From Agrobacterium fabrum str. C58 (GTDB taxonomy: Bacteria > Pseudomonadota > Alphaproteobacteria > Rhizobiales > Rhizobiaceae), in the NCBI RefSeq assembly GCF_000092025.1, contig NC_003062.2:370001-434000 (forward strand): a DNA stretch of 64,000 nucleotides, given 5' to 3'. Shown here one piece after another: positions 27,652-36,405 of the stretch. Position 1 is the first letter of the stretch. Each line of letters starts with the position of its first letter. Under the pieces are notes generated by a model, which worked only from the letters and a program-made list of their open reading frames with translations, was not told the DNA's origin and ran no database searches. The position numbers and the translations under genes are program-made.

Positions 27652-28376
27652 AACGCGAATATCTCCGCTGGTACAGTCACAGGCTCCATCGCGACATGGA
27701 ACTCCTGATATTTGGTCATGCCGGTGCGAAGGTGCTGATGTTCCCGACACGCGACGGACGCTTCTTCGAATATGAGGAATTGGGCATCGTCGCGAGCCTT
27801 TCCGACAAGCTGGAGGCCGGCCACCTCCAGCTTTATTGTATCGAGGGTCTGGCACGGGAAAGTTTTTACGCGGGCCATCACCACCCCGCCGACCGTGTGC
27901 GCCGCCACGCCGCACTTGAGGCCTATATTCTCAACGAAGTGCTGCCGCTGATGGCCGAGAAAAATCCCGATGGCAGCACCATTGTGCAGGGCTGCAGCCT
28001 CGGTGCCTTTCAGGCCGCCAGCCTCGTTTTCCGCCACCCACATCTCTTCACCAAGCTTGTCGCCTTTTCCGGCCGCTACGACCTGACGATGAGGGTGGAA
28101 TCCTTCGGCGATCTGTTCGACGGCTATTATGACGACGACGTCTATTTCCACATGCCGAGCCATTTTCTGCCCGGCCTTGCCTGCCCCTTCCGGCTGGAAC
28201 AGCTGCGCCGCATCGACATGGTCTTCACCATCGGCGATGCCGACCCGTTTCTCGACAACAACCAACATCTGAGCCGTCTGCTTTCAGACAAGCAGGTGGG
28301 CCATCAGATGCATGTCTGGGAAGGGCGTGCCCATCGTGCCGGTGCGTGGCGGAAGATGGCGGCACTTTATATTTGA
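27648..28376 (+). CDS. Putative esterase (COG4947-type alpha/beta hydrolase)
   Basis: This 242-residue hydrolase has the elbow VQGCSLGAFQA (nucleophile Ser), an acidic GDADPF loop and a C-terminal WEGRAHRAGAW His. It is coupled to the upstream acetyl-esterase by an ATGA overlap, so the two are made together and may act on the same or consecutive substrates. The true substrate is unknown. A strong bidirectional terminator ends the transcript. Confidence 0.82.
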   Translation: MKREYLRWYSHRLHRDMELLIFGHAGAKVLMFPTRDGRFFEYEELGIVASLSDKLEAGHLQLYCIEGLARESFYAGHHHPADRVRRHAALEAYILNEVLPLMAEKNPDGSTIVQGCSLGAFQAASLVFRHPHLFTKLVAFSGRYDLTMRVESFGDLFDGYYDDDVYFHMPSHFLPGLACPFRLEQLRRIDMVFTIGDADPFLDNNQHLSRLLSDKQVGHQMHVWEGRAHRAGAWRKMAALYI

Positions 28377-28388
28377 GCGAAGCGCATT

Positions 28389-28420
28389 AAAAAAGCCGGA
28401 GACAGCTCCGGCTTTTTTTT
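28389..28420. terminator. Strong bidirectional terminator between the esterase pair and pgi
   Basis: GCCGGAG (28395-28401) with CTCCGGC (28406-28412), a 4-base loop, an A-tract on the left and TTTTTTTT on the right. It serves both convergent operons. Confidence 0.93.
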
Positions 28421-28431
28421 AAAGGATAGCC

Positions 28432-30057
28432 TCAGCCGGCGAGACCCGCCAGCGCCTTCACCAGCCCTTGTGTCGAGCTGTCATGGCCGGCGGCGCTCTC
28501 CTTGCCTTCCACGACGGGAAGCAGGCCGGTGGCCAGTTCCTTGCCAAGCTCCACGCCCCACTGATCAAAGGAGTTGATGCGGAACAGCACACCTTCCACG
28601 AAAACGCGATGTTCATAGAGCGCGATGAGCCGGCCGAGCGCAAAGGGCGTCAGCTTGTCGTAAACGAAGGTGATGGAGGGGCGATTGCCGGTGAAGACAC
28701 GGTGCGGCGCGATGAAATCGGCTTGGCTGTCTTCCATGCCCTTGGAGGTGAGCTGGGCCTTCGCTTCGGCAAGCGTACGTCCCTTCATCAGCGCTTCCGA
28801 CTGCGCCAGGCAATTAGCGATAAGAAGCTGGTGCTGATGGCGCAGTTCGGGCTCAAAGCCATTGGCGGCGATCATGAATTCGGCCGGAATGACGCTCGTG
28901 CCCTGATGGATCAGCTGGTAGAAGGCGTGCTGGCCATTGGTGCCGGGCTCGCCCCAGACGACCGGACCGGACTGGCCTTCGACCGGCGTGCCGTCGATGG
29001 TCACACCCTTGCCGTTCGATTCCATGTCGAGCTGCTGAAGATAGGCCGGGAAACGCGACAGGCGCTGGTCATAGGGCAGGATCGCGCGTGTCGGATAGTC
29101 CAGCACGTTACGGTTATAGAAGCCGATGAGGCCGAGTAGCATCGGCAGGTTTTCGCGGATCGGCGCCTCGCGGAAGTGGCGATCCATGGCATGCGCGCCA
29201 TCCAGGAACTTGCCGAAATTGTCAGGCCCGATGGCGATCATCAGCGGCAGGCCGATGGCCGACCAGATCGAATAACGTCCGCCCACCCAGTCCCAGAAAC
29301 CGAAGATGCGGTCGCTTTCGATACCGAAGGCGGCGACCTTGTCCAGCGCGGTGGAGACGGCGGCGAAGTGATGCTTGACGGCGCCTTCGCCCAGCTTTTC
29401 GGCGATGAAACGGCGCGCGGTGGCGGCATTCGTCATCGTCTCGATGGTGGTGAAGGTCTTCGATGCGATGATGAAGAGAGAGGTTTCCGGATCGAGAAGC
29501 TTCAGCGTATCGGCAATATGCGCGCCGTCGATATTGGAAACGAAATGCGCACGCGGGCCGTCATGGAAGGGCGCAAGCGCCAGCGTCGCCATAACAGGGC
29601 CGAGATCGGAACCGCCAATACCAATATTGACGACGTCGGTAATCTTTTTCCCGGTCGCACCTTTCAGGGAGCCGGAACGGATCGCATCGGCAAACTTGCC
29701 CATGGCTGCCAGAACGCCGTTCACATCAGGCATCACGTCCTTGTCATCAACGAGAACGGGCGTGTTGGAACGATTGCGCAGGGCGGTATGCAGCACGGCG
29801 CGGTCTTCGGTGAAGTTGATGGCCTTGCCGGAGAACATCTCCTCGCGCTTGGCCTCGACACCGCCTTCGCGCGCGAGCTGTTCGAGAAGCGTGACGATCT
29901 CTTCGTTGACGGCACATTTGGAGTAATCCATCAGCAGGTCATCGAATTTGACGCTGAAACGGCTGAATCTCTGGTCGTCGGCCGCAAAAGCGGCGCGCAG
30001 ATCGGTTGCGGCTGTGCTGCTTGCCGTTGCTTTCAGTTTTTCGATGGTGGCCTGCAT
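28432..30057 (-). CDS. pgi: Glucose-6-phosphate isomerase
   Basis: This 541-residue enzyme interconverts glucose-6-phosphate and fructose-6-phosphate. Family signatures are visible: [39 protein letters not shown] (PGI signature 1) and [18 protein letters not shown]. The catalytic Glu and His regions are intact and length is normal. It ends beside a bidirectional terminator and is transcribed alone, leftward. Confidence 0.97.
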   Translation of the reverse strand: MQATIEKLKATASSTAATDLRAAFAADDQRFSRFSVKFDDLLMDYSKCAVNEEIVTLLEQLAREGGVEAKREEMFSGKAINFTEDRAVLHTALRNRSNTPVLVDDKDVMPDVNGVLAAMGKFADAIRSGSLKGATGKKITDVVNIGIGGSDLGPVMATLALAPFHDGPRAHFVSNIDGAHIADTLKLLDPETSLFIIASKTFTTIETMTNAATARRFIAEKLGEGAVKHHFAAVSTALDKVAAFGIESDRIFGFWDWVGGRYSIWSAIGLPLMIAIGPDNFGKFLDGAHAMDRHFREAPIRENLPMLLGLIGFYNRNVLDYPTRAILPYDQRLSRFPAYLQQLDMESNGKGVTIDGTPVEGQSGPVVWGEPGTNGQHAFYQLIHQGTSVIPAEFMIAANGFEPELRHQHQLLIANCLAQSEALMKGRTLAEAKAQLTSKGMEDSQADFIAPHRVFTGNRPSITFVYDKLTPFALGRLIALYEHRVFVEGVLFRINSFDQWGVELGKELATGLLPVVEGKESAAGHDSSTQGLVKALAGLAG

Positions 30058-30151
30058 CTTATGCTCCTCGGCTTCCGTGGAAGGATGAGGAAACTATTCT
30101 TTTTCCGGCGGCCAAATCAAGGCGACTTCGATAAAAGAAAAGGGCCGGGAG

Positions 30152-30180
30152 AAAAGAAAAGAGCCGGTCGCCCGGCTCTC
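30152..30180 (-). terminator. Terminator of fadD
   Basis: On the minus strand GAGCCGG pairs with CCGGCTC (plus positions 30161-30167 and 30172-30178), followed by a T-rich run (TTTTCTTTTC). It lies directly behind the fadD stop. Confidence 0.75.
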
Positions 30181-30187
30181 TCTTCGT

Positions 30188-31900
30188 TCAGTTCAGATTG
30201 CGCAATTCGCGCCGCAAAATCTTGCCGACATTCGATTTCGGCAGGTCGGTGCGGAACTCGATGATTTTCGGCCGTTTGTAATTCGTCAGGTTCTTGGCAC
30301 AGAAGGCCTTGAGCTCCGCTTCCGTCAGGGACTGGTCCTTCTTGACCACGAAAAGCTTGACGGTTTCGCCGGAATGTTCGTCCGGAACGCCGATCGCGGC
30401 GCATTCGAGGACACCAGGATGGCTGGCGGCCACTTCTTCCACCTCGTTCGGATAGACGTTGAATCCGGAAACAAGGATCATGTCCTTCTTGCGGTCAACG
30501 ATCTTGGTGTAACCGCGTTCGTCCATGAAGCCCATATCGCCGGAACGGAAGAAGCCGTCTGCCGTTATCGCCTTCGCGGTTTCATCCGGCCTCTGCCAGT
30601 AACCGGCCATGACCTGCGGCCCGCGAATGCAAATCTCGCCGACTTCGCCTGTTGGCAGACTGTTGCCGTCCTCATCGCGAATATCGATTTCGGTGGAGGA
30701 GATGGGCAGGCCGATGGTGCCGCTGAATTCCGCAGCATCGAGCCGATTGACGGTGGCGACGGGCGAGGTTTCCGACAGCCCGTAACCTTCGGTGATAGGG
30801 CAGCCGACCACGGAAACCCAGCGTTCGGCCACCGGCCTCTGCACTGCCATGCCACCGCCGAGTACGAAGATGAGCGACGACAGGTCAAGTTTGCGGAACT
30901 CTTCATTGTTCATCAACGCGTTGAAAAGCGTGGTGAGGCCAGGGAAGATATGCGGCTGGTAATGCGAAAGCTCTTTTACGAAGCCGGGAATGTCGCGCGG
31001 ATTGGCGATCAGCAGATTATGGCCGCCCAGCGCAATGCCCATCAGTGAATTCACCGTCAGTGCGAAGATATGGTAGAGCGGCAGCGCGCAGATGAAGTTG
31101 AGAACCTCGGGGCGGTCCTTGCGGCCGTTGAAGGCAGCGTCGAGCCACAGGCTGATCTGCGCCTTGTTGGCAAGGAGATTGGCATGGGTGAGGACGGCGC
31201 CCTTGGATACGCCCGTCGTCCCACCGGTATATTGCAGGAAGGCGATGTCCTGCGCCGTAAGGCCGACCGGTTTCAGGGAAACCCCCTGGCCTTCCTTCAG
31301 CATGGCCTTGAAGCTGATCGAGCCGGGAATGGCATGGGCGGGCACCAGCTTCTTGACCTTGCGCACCACCAGATTGACGATATGTCCCTTGAGGCCGAGA
31401 AGATCGCCCATTGCTGCGACGACCACATGCCGGACGGCGGTTTTCGGTACAGCCTGCTGCGCCACATGGGCGAAGTTCTCCAGCACGAACAGGGCTTTCG
31501 CGCCGGAGTCCTTGAGCTGGTGCTCCAGTTCGCGCGGGGTATAGAGCGGGTTGACATTGACCACGACCATGCCCGCCCGCAGAATCCCATAAACCGCGAC
31601 GGGATTTTGCAGGATGTTCGGCATCATCACCGCAACCCGGTCGCCTTTTTCCAGTCCTCTGGATTGCAGCCATGCGGCGACCGCACGGGTGTCAGCGTCG
31701 AGTTCCCGGTAGGTCAGGGATTTTCCCATGCTGGAAAAGGCCTTGCGGTCGGCAAATTGCTTGCAGCTCTTTTCGAGAAGGTCAATGAGGGAGGCATTTG
31801 CCGAGGCGGGAATCTCTGAAGGCACGCCCGGCGGATAGGATGCCAGCCAGCGCTTGGCAACGCTGACATTTTCCGGATGTCCCAGGGACAATTCACTCAT
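30188..31900 (-). CDS. fadD: Long-chain fatty-acid-CoA ligase
   Basis: This 570-residue AMP-forming acyl-CoA synthetase is close in length to E. coli FadD. It shows the P-loop YTGGTTGVSKGA, ITEGYGLSETSP (A5), DGFFRSGDMGFMDERGYTKIVDRKKDMI (A7-A8 region, written here in part as GFFRSGDMG) and the final catalytic Lys in SNVGKILRRELR. It activates imported fatty acids for beta-oxidation. A LiuR-like operator candidate lies 227 bases upstream. Confidence 0.95.
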   Translation of the reverse strand: MSELSLGHPENVSVAKRWLASYPPGVPSEIPASANASLIDLLEKSCKQFADRKAFSSMGKSLTYRELDADTRAVAAWLQSRGLEKGDRVAVMMPNILQNPVAVYGILRAGMVVVNVNPLYTPRELEHQLKDSGAKALFVLENFAHVAQQAVPKTAVRHVVVAAMGDLLGLKGHIVNLVVRKVKKLVPAHAIPGSISFKAMLKEGQGVSLKPVGLTAQDIAFLQYTGGTTGVSKGAVLTHANLLANKAQISLWLDAAFNGRKDRPEVLNFICALPLYHIFALTVNSLMGIALGGHNLLIANPRDIPGFVKELSHYQPHIFPGLTTLFNALMNNEEFRKLDLSSLIFVLGGGMAVQRPVAERWVSVVGCPITEGYGLSETSPVATVNRLDAAEFSGTIGLPISSTEIDIRDEDGNSLPTGEVGEICIRGPQVMAGYWQRPDETAKAITADGFFRSGDMGFMDERGYTKIVDRKKDMILVSGFNVYPNEVEEVAASHPGVLECAAIGVPDEHSGETVKLFVVKKDQSLTEAELKAFCAKNLTNYKRPKIIEFRTDLPKSNVGKILRRELRNLN

Positions 31901-32126
31901 GTTGCTCCTCCCAGAGTCTTTATCGCGCCGCGCGTTCCATTAAAACGCGAAGAGGCGCTTTGTGCTGCCTGATATTCACGAGGCTCCCGCATCAACCGGC
32001 ATATCCGACCGGGCTGAGGGAACTTCATGTGGCGTCACCGGATCGACCGCTCCTCTCGCTCCCCGGTGACGAATGATAGACGCGTAATCCCTTGACGTCC
32101 ATCGCATCGGCAAAGCCTATTTAACT

Positions 32127-32142
32127 CTAACGTAAACGTCAA
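32127..32142. promoter_or_regulatory. LiuR-like operator candidate (CTAACGTAAACGTCAA)
   Basis: The sequence matches 14 of 16 positions of the TTGACGTAAACGTCAA-type palindrome described for the MerR-family regulator LiuR of fatty-acid and branched-chain amino-acid catabolism. It lies between fadD and fbpC; fadD is the sensible target. A related site precedes the nitronate monooxygenase gene. Confidence 0.5.
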
Positions 32143-32211
32143 TATTGCTGCCGCACATCTCGCAACGTCGTGAATGGAAACCGTATCCGGCGCAGCTTTT
32201 GACTTTAATCC

Positions 32212-32226
32212 TGATTTGAGCGATCA
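32212..32226. promoter_or_regulatory. Iron box (RirA-type TGA-N9-TCA) before fbpC
   Basis: TGA (32212-32214), nine bases, TCA (32224-32226), lying 31 bases before the fbpC ATG. Rhizobial RirA represses iron-uptake genes through this palindrome under iron-sufficient conditions. Confidence 0.6.
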
Positions 32227-32257
32227 ACATAATTCGCAAAGCAGGGCAGGATTGGAA

Positions 32258-33307
32258 ATGGCAGGCAGCGCAGCGCTTGAACTGAAATCGGTGGGAAAAA
32301 GATTCGGCGATACGGATGTTCTGTCCGATATTGATCTTTCCGTTGAGCGTGGCGAAATTATTTGCCTCGTTGGACGTTCAGGCTGTGGAAAATCGACTTT
32401 GCTGCGTATCGTGGCCGGCGTGGAGACGCCGGATCGCGGCAGCGTCTCCCTCAATGGCAATGTTGTTGCCGGGCCCGCCGCCTTTGTCGAGCCGGAAAAG
32501 CGCAATATCGGTTTTGTCTTTCAGGATTACGCTTTGTTCCCGCATCTGACCGTGGAGCAGAATGTCATGTTCGGCCTCCGGGCGCTGCCGAAGGCAGAGG
32601 CGCGTCGCCGTGCAGCGGAAATGATCGAACATGTTCATCTGCAGGATCTGGCTAAACGTTATCCGCACACACTTTCGGGCGGTGAGCAGCAGCGCGTGGC
32701 ACTCGCCCGCGCGCTCGCCCCGCAGCCCGGCCTGCTGCTGATGGATGAGCCCTTTTCCAACCTGGACCGCGGATTACGCGACAATGTGCGTGAGGAAACA
32801 CTCGGCCTTCTGCGGCAACTGGGCACCACGGCGATCATGGTTACCCATGACCCGGAAGAGGCGCTATCGGCAGGTGACCGTGTAGTGCTGATGCAGCGCG
32901 GGCGCATCGTCCAGAGCGGTACGGGTTACGAAATCCATGACAATCCCAAAAGCCGCTATGCCGCCGATTTTTTCTGCGCCTTCAACAAGATCGAAGGCCG
33001 GGTGAAACAGGGCCGGGTCGAAACGCCGCTTGGGCTGCTGGGCGATGCCTCCGATCTGCCTGATGGCCTCGCCGCGATCGCCTATGTTCGCCCCAATGCG
33101 ATTTCGATCATCGAGGATGGCGCCGCGAGAGAAGGCATTGCCGGCGAAATATCGAGCCGTGTCTTCCTCGGCGAGATCGAGCAGCTTGGCATAGCCGTGC
33201 CCGGACTGCCCTCCGATCTGCGCGTCAGGACGATGCAGCGCACGCCCGCCAGAACCAAGGCCGTGCGTTTTGGCATCGATCCCAAGGGGGTCCTCATATT
33301 TACCTGA
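32258..33307 (+). CDS. fbpC: Ferric iron ABC transporter ATP-binding protein
   Basis: About 349 residues: Walker A GRSGCGKST, Q-loop FQDYALFPHLTV, signature LSGGEQQRVALARA, Walker B LLLMDEPFSNLD and H-loop MVTHDPEEAL, followed by a C-terminal regulatory domain typical of the FbpC/CysA/PotA group. The ATG at 32258 has GCAGG 7 bases upstream; the frame continues back to 32174, but conserved sequence begins near residue 5 of the shorter form. It energises iron import with the FbpA and FbpB proteins encoded next. In most bacteria the order is A-B-C, so the C-A-B order here is unusual. Confidence 0.9.
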   Translation: MAGSAALELKSVGKRFGDTDVLSDIDLSVERGEIICLVGRSGCGKSTLLRIVAGVETPDRGSVSLNGNVVAGPAAFVEPEKRNIGFVFQDYALFPHLTVEQNVMFGLRALPKAEARRRAAEMIEHVHLQDLAKRYPHTLSGGEQQRVALARALAPQPGLLLMDEPFSNLDRGLRDNVREETLGLLRQLGTTAIMVTHDPEEALSAGDRVVLMQRGRIVQSGTGYEIHDNPKSRYAADFFCAFNKIEGRVKQGRVETPLGLLGDASDLPDGLAAIAYVRPNAISIIEDGAAREGIAGEISSRVFLGEIEQLGIAVPGLPSDLRVRTMQRTPARTKAVRFGIDPKGVLIFT

Positions 33308-33396
33308 AGTTGAATTAGCGGATTGTTGTTTTTATTACCCGCCCTGTTTTCAACTCTTGGTGATCCAAGACGCGTAAAAAACCGAGAAATAAAACT

Positions 33397-33411
33397 TGAT
33401 TTGCGCCGTCA
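33397..33411. promoter_or_regulatory. Iron box (TGA-N9-TCA) before fbpA
   Basis: TGATTTGCGCCGTCA fits TGA-N9-TCA and shares TGATTTG with the fbpC box. It lies 50 bases before the fbpA ATG, so fbpA probably has its own iron-controlled promoter. Confidence 0.6.
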
Positions 33412-33460
33412 TGTATGATGTTTGCTCCCCTTATTGCCGCTATCGGAGAGGGAACACTAT

Positions 33461-34477
33461 ATGACGAAATTTACTCGATTTGCCCTGCTTGCCAGCACGG
33501 TTGCCTTTGCCGCCGGAACGGTGAGCGCCGCTGAGCTCAACATCTACACGACCCGCGAGCCGGGCCTGATCCAGCCCCTGCTGGAATCCTTCACCGCTTC
33601 GAGTGGCGTCAAGGTCAACACCGTTTTCCTCAAGGATGGTCTTGCTGAGCGTGTTCTGAGCGAGGGTGCCAGCTCTCCTGCCGACGTTCTGATGACTGTC
33701 GATGCCGGTAATCTCGTTGATCTCGCCGAAAAGGGTGTCACCCAGGCGGTCGAATCCGAGACGCTGACCAAGGCTGTTCCCGCTGAGCTTCGCGATGCCA
33801 AGGGTCACTGGTTCGCGCTCTCCATGCGCGCCCGCGTCCTTTATGCGGCGAAGGACCTCGATCTCGCTTCCTTCAATTATGAAGATCTGGCGGATGCGAA
33901 GTGGAAGGGCAAGGTCTGCATTCGCGCCGGCCAGCATCCCTATAACACGGCGCTGTTTGCCGACTACATCGCCCATTACGGCGCGGCGGACACCGAAAAG
34001 TGGCTTGCTGGCGTCAAGGAAAACCTTGCTCGCAAGGCCGGCGGCGGCGACCGTGACGTTGCCAAGGATATTCTCGGCGGCATTTGCGATATCGGTATTG
34101 CCAACTCCTATTATGTCGGCCTGATGCGCTCGGGCAAGGGCGGCGAAGAGCAGGTGAAGTGGGGCGATGCTATCAAGGTGGTTCTGCCGACCTTCAAGAA
34201 TGGCGGCACGCAGGTCAATATCAGCGGCGCGGCCGTGGCCAAGAACGCGCCGAACAAGGCGGAAGCCGTCAAACTTCTGGAATATCTCGTCTCTGACGAA
34301 GCCCAGAAGATCTATGCCGAAGCCAACTATGAATATCCGGTCAAGCAGGGTGCGGCTCTCAACGAGATCGTCGCTTCCTTCGGCACACTGAAGATCGACA
34401 ACAAGCCGCTCACGGAAATCGTCTCGCACCGCAAGCAGGCGAGCGAACTGGTCGACAAGGTCGGTTTCGACAAGTAA
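33461..34477 (+). CDS. fbpA: Periplasmic ferric iron-binding protein
   Basis: This 338-residue protein has a clear signal peptide (MTKFTRFALLASTVAFAAG, cleavage after VSA). It starts ELNIYTTREP and carries the IANSYYVGLM segment with the adjacent tyrosines that coordinate iron in FbpA/FutA-type proteins. It captures ferric iron in the periplasm and delivers it to FbpB. The ATG at 33461 follows GAGAGGG by 9 bases. The gene is 153 bases downstream of fbpC with an iron box of its own. Confidence 0.92.
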   Translation: MTKFTRFALLASTVAFAAGTVSAAELNIYTTREPGLIQPLLESFTASSGVKVNTVFLKDGLAERVLSEGASSPADVLMTVDAGNLVDLAEKGVTQAVESETLTKAVPAELRDAKGHWFALSMRARVLYAAKDLDLASFNYEDLADAKWKGKVCIRAGQHPYNTALFADYIAHYGAADTEKWLAGVKENLARKAGGGDRDVAKDILGGICDIGIANSYYVGLMRSGKGGEEQVKWGDAIKVVLPTFKNGGTQVNISGAAVAKNAPNKAEAVKLLEYLVSDEAQKIYAEANYEYPVKQGAALNEIVASFGTLKIDNKPLTEIVSHRKQASELVDKVGFDK

Positions 34478-34549
34478 GTCCAGTCGACGATAACAAGGTG
34501 GAAGGCGTTCGCACCTGCGGACGCCTTTCCGCGTATTTTCCAGAAGCAC

Positions 34550-36226
34550 ATGAATCCAGACACCATCCAGCCATTGCCCCCCCGGACGAGAGCCAGGTTT
34601 TCCTCCACCTTCTGGTGGCTGGGCCTTTCTTTGTTGGCGGTCTGTGGCGCCATGGTGCCGGTTCTGGCGCTTGTTTCGCAGGCGGTGCAGGGCTCGGAAG
34701 GCCTGTGGGATCATCTCGGCGCGACCGTGCTCTGGACGGCCCTGCCGGATACGGCCATCCTTCTTGCCGGCGTCGGGCTGCTGGCGGGTGTGGTCGGAAC
34801 CTCTGCCGCCTGGCTGGTCACCGCCTATGATTTTCCCGGGCGCAGAGTGCTGGAATGGGCGCTGCTGCTGCCGCTGGCCATGCCCACCTATATTGTCGCT
34901 TACGCCTATCTCGATATTCTGCATCCGATCGGGCCGGTGCAGGGCGCGATACGGTGGCTGCTCGGTTATTCCAGCCCGCGCGAATTCCGGCTGCCGGACA
35001 TAAGGTCGACGGTGGGCTGCATTGTCCTTCTCGGCTTCGTGCTGTTTCCCTATGTCTATATTCCCGTGCGCGCCATGTTCCTGACGCAGGCGGGGAACCT
35101 GCTGGAAGTGGCTCGCACGCTCGGCGTTTCCCGGCGTGCGGCTTTTTTCAAGGTCGCGGTGCCGCTGGCGCGCCCGGCAATCGCCGTTGGTGTCAGTCTC
35201 GCGCTGATGGAGGCGCTGAACGATATCGGCGCTTCGGAATTTTTGGGCGTGCGCACCCTCACGGTTTCGGTCTACACGACCTGGGTCACGAAATCGGACC
35301 TGCCGGGGGCGGCGCAGATCGCTCTTTCCATGCTGTTCATCGTCGTCGCGCTTGTGGCGCTGGAGCGTTGGGCGCGGCGCAAGCAGCGTTATTCGGTTTC
35401 CGCGCAGAAAAGCAGGGAGCTGGAGCCGCTGCGGTTGACTGGCCCTAGGGGCTGGGCCGCCTTTACGCTCGGAAGCCTGCCGGTCCTGATCGGCTTTGTG
35501 GGGCCGGCGAGTTATCTCGTCATCGAGGCATGGAAGCGGTTCCGTTTCAGTGGTCTGTCGGTCCGTTTTGCTGATGAAGCAGTGAACACCATCGTCTTTG
35601 CCGGGCTGGCGACGCTGATCACCCTGATCCTCGGCCTTGCGGTCGCTTATGCCATGCGCCTTGCGCCGGGGCGTCTGTCGCTCTGGTCTTACCGCCTCTC
35701 GACGGTCGGTTATGCGGCCCCCGGCACGGTGATCGCCATCGGCGTATTGATAGCGCTTGGCGGTTTCGACCGTTTCGTCGACCAGACCATGCGTGACTGG
35801 TTCGGCATTTCCACCGGCCTCATCTTCATCGGCAGTGGTGCGGCCCTCATCTATGCCTATTCCGCCCGTTTCCTCACCATAGCCGCAGGCGGTGTCGATG
35901 CGGGGCTCAGCCGCATCCCGCATTCCTTCGATCATGCCTCACGCACGCTTGGGCGATCCGCGACCCAGACCTTCCGCCAGATTCACCTGCCGCTTTCCAA
36001 GGCCTCGCTGGCGGCGGCGGCACTGCTGATCTTCGTTGATTGCGTCAAGGAACTTCCCGCCACGCTTCTCCTTCGCCCGCTCAATTTCGAAACCTTCGCC
36101 ACCCATCTTTATGGCGAAGCGGCGCGCGGCACCTATGAGGAGGCGTCTATCGCAGCACTGGCGATTGTCGTCATCGGCATGCTTCCCGTGGTGTTGCTTG
36201 CGAGGATCGGCCGGCGCAAGGGCTGA
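34550..36226 (+). CDS. fbpB: Ferric iron ABC transporter permease (fused two-domain FbpB)
   Basis: This 558-residue inner-membrane protein has two homologous permease halves and about 12 helices. Each half has an EAA-like loop, at NLLEVARTLGVSRRAAFFKVAVP and SFDHASRTLGRSATQTFRQIHLP (each here given as landmarks only: residues near 182 and 462). A fused permease is normal for the Fbp/Sfu class. It lies 72 bases after fbpA and probably shares its transcript. Confidence 0.92.
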   Translation: MNPDTIQPLPPRTRARFSSTFWWLGLSLLAVCGAMVPVLALVSQAVQGSEGLWDHLGATVLWTALPDTAILLAGVGLLAGVVGTSAAWLVTAYDFPGRRVLEWALLLPLAMPTYIVAYAYLDILHPIGPVQGAIRWLLGYSSPREFRLPDIRSTVGCIVLLGFVLFPYVYIPVRAMFLTQAGNLLEVARTLGVSRRAAFFKVAVPLARPAIAVGVSLALMEALNDIGASEFLGVRTLTVSVYTTWVTKSDLPGAAQIALSMLFIVVALVALERWARRKQRYSVSAQKSRELEPLRLTGPRGWAAFTLGSLPVLIGFVGPASYLVIEAWKRFRFSGLSVRFADEAVNTIVFAGLATLITLILGLAVAYAMRLAPGRLSLWSYRLSTVGYAAPGTVIAIGVLIALGGFDRFVDQTMRDWFGISTGLIFIGSGAALIYAYSARFLTIAAGGVDAGLSRIPHSFDHASRTLGRSATQTFRQIHLPLSKASLAAAALLIFVDCVKELPATLLLRPLNFETFATHLYGEAARGTYEEASIAALAIVVIGMLPVVLLARIGRRKG

Positions 36227-36325
36227 TATCCACTTCCGCCCTCACAAATGACGGGTCTGAAACTGTGCGAGAAGCCAATAAGCTTCAAATCCGCCCCGAA
36301 AACGACAAGCATCCTGTCTTAATCC

Positions 36326-36340
36326 TGATGTAAACACTCA
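36326..36340. promoter_or_regulatory. Iron box (TGA-N9-TCA) before the siderophore receptor gene
   Basis: TGATGTAAACACTCA fits TGA-N9-TCA and lies 66-84 bases before the plausible start codons of the TonB-dependent receptor. It is the third such box in the iron cluster. Confidence 0.62.
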
Positions 36341-36405
36341 TCTTAATTGAGGTGCTGCGGCCTGTCGGATATGAACATCAGCCGCTATCTGTTTCGGGGC
36401 ATATT

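Larger units (their letters stand above)
31901..32257. other. Divergent intergenic region between fadD and the iron transporter operon
   Basis: This 357-base region holds a LiuR-like palindrome (32127-32142) and an iron-box candidate (32212-32226), both described separately. It has an AT-rich stretch around 32118-32150. No conserved small gene was recognised, although one frame to the right can be extended upstream to 32174. Confidence 0.6.

Noticed and set aside
33440..35935. 831-codon open frame opposite to fbpA and fbpB
   Set aside because: It covers two clear genes on the other strand and its sequence is Arg/Gln/His-rich with no recognisable domain.
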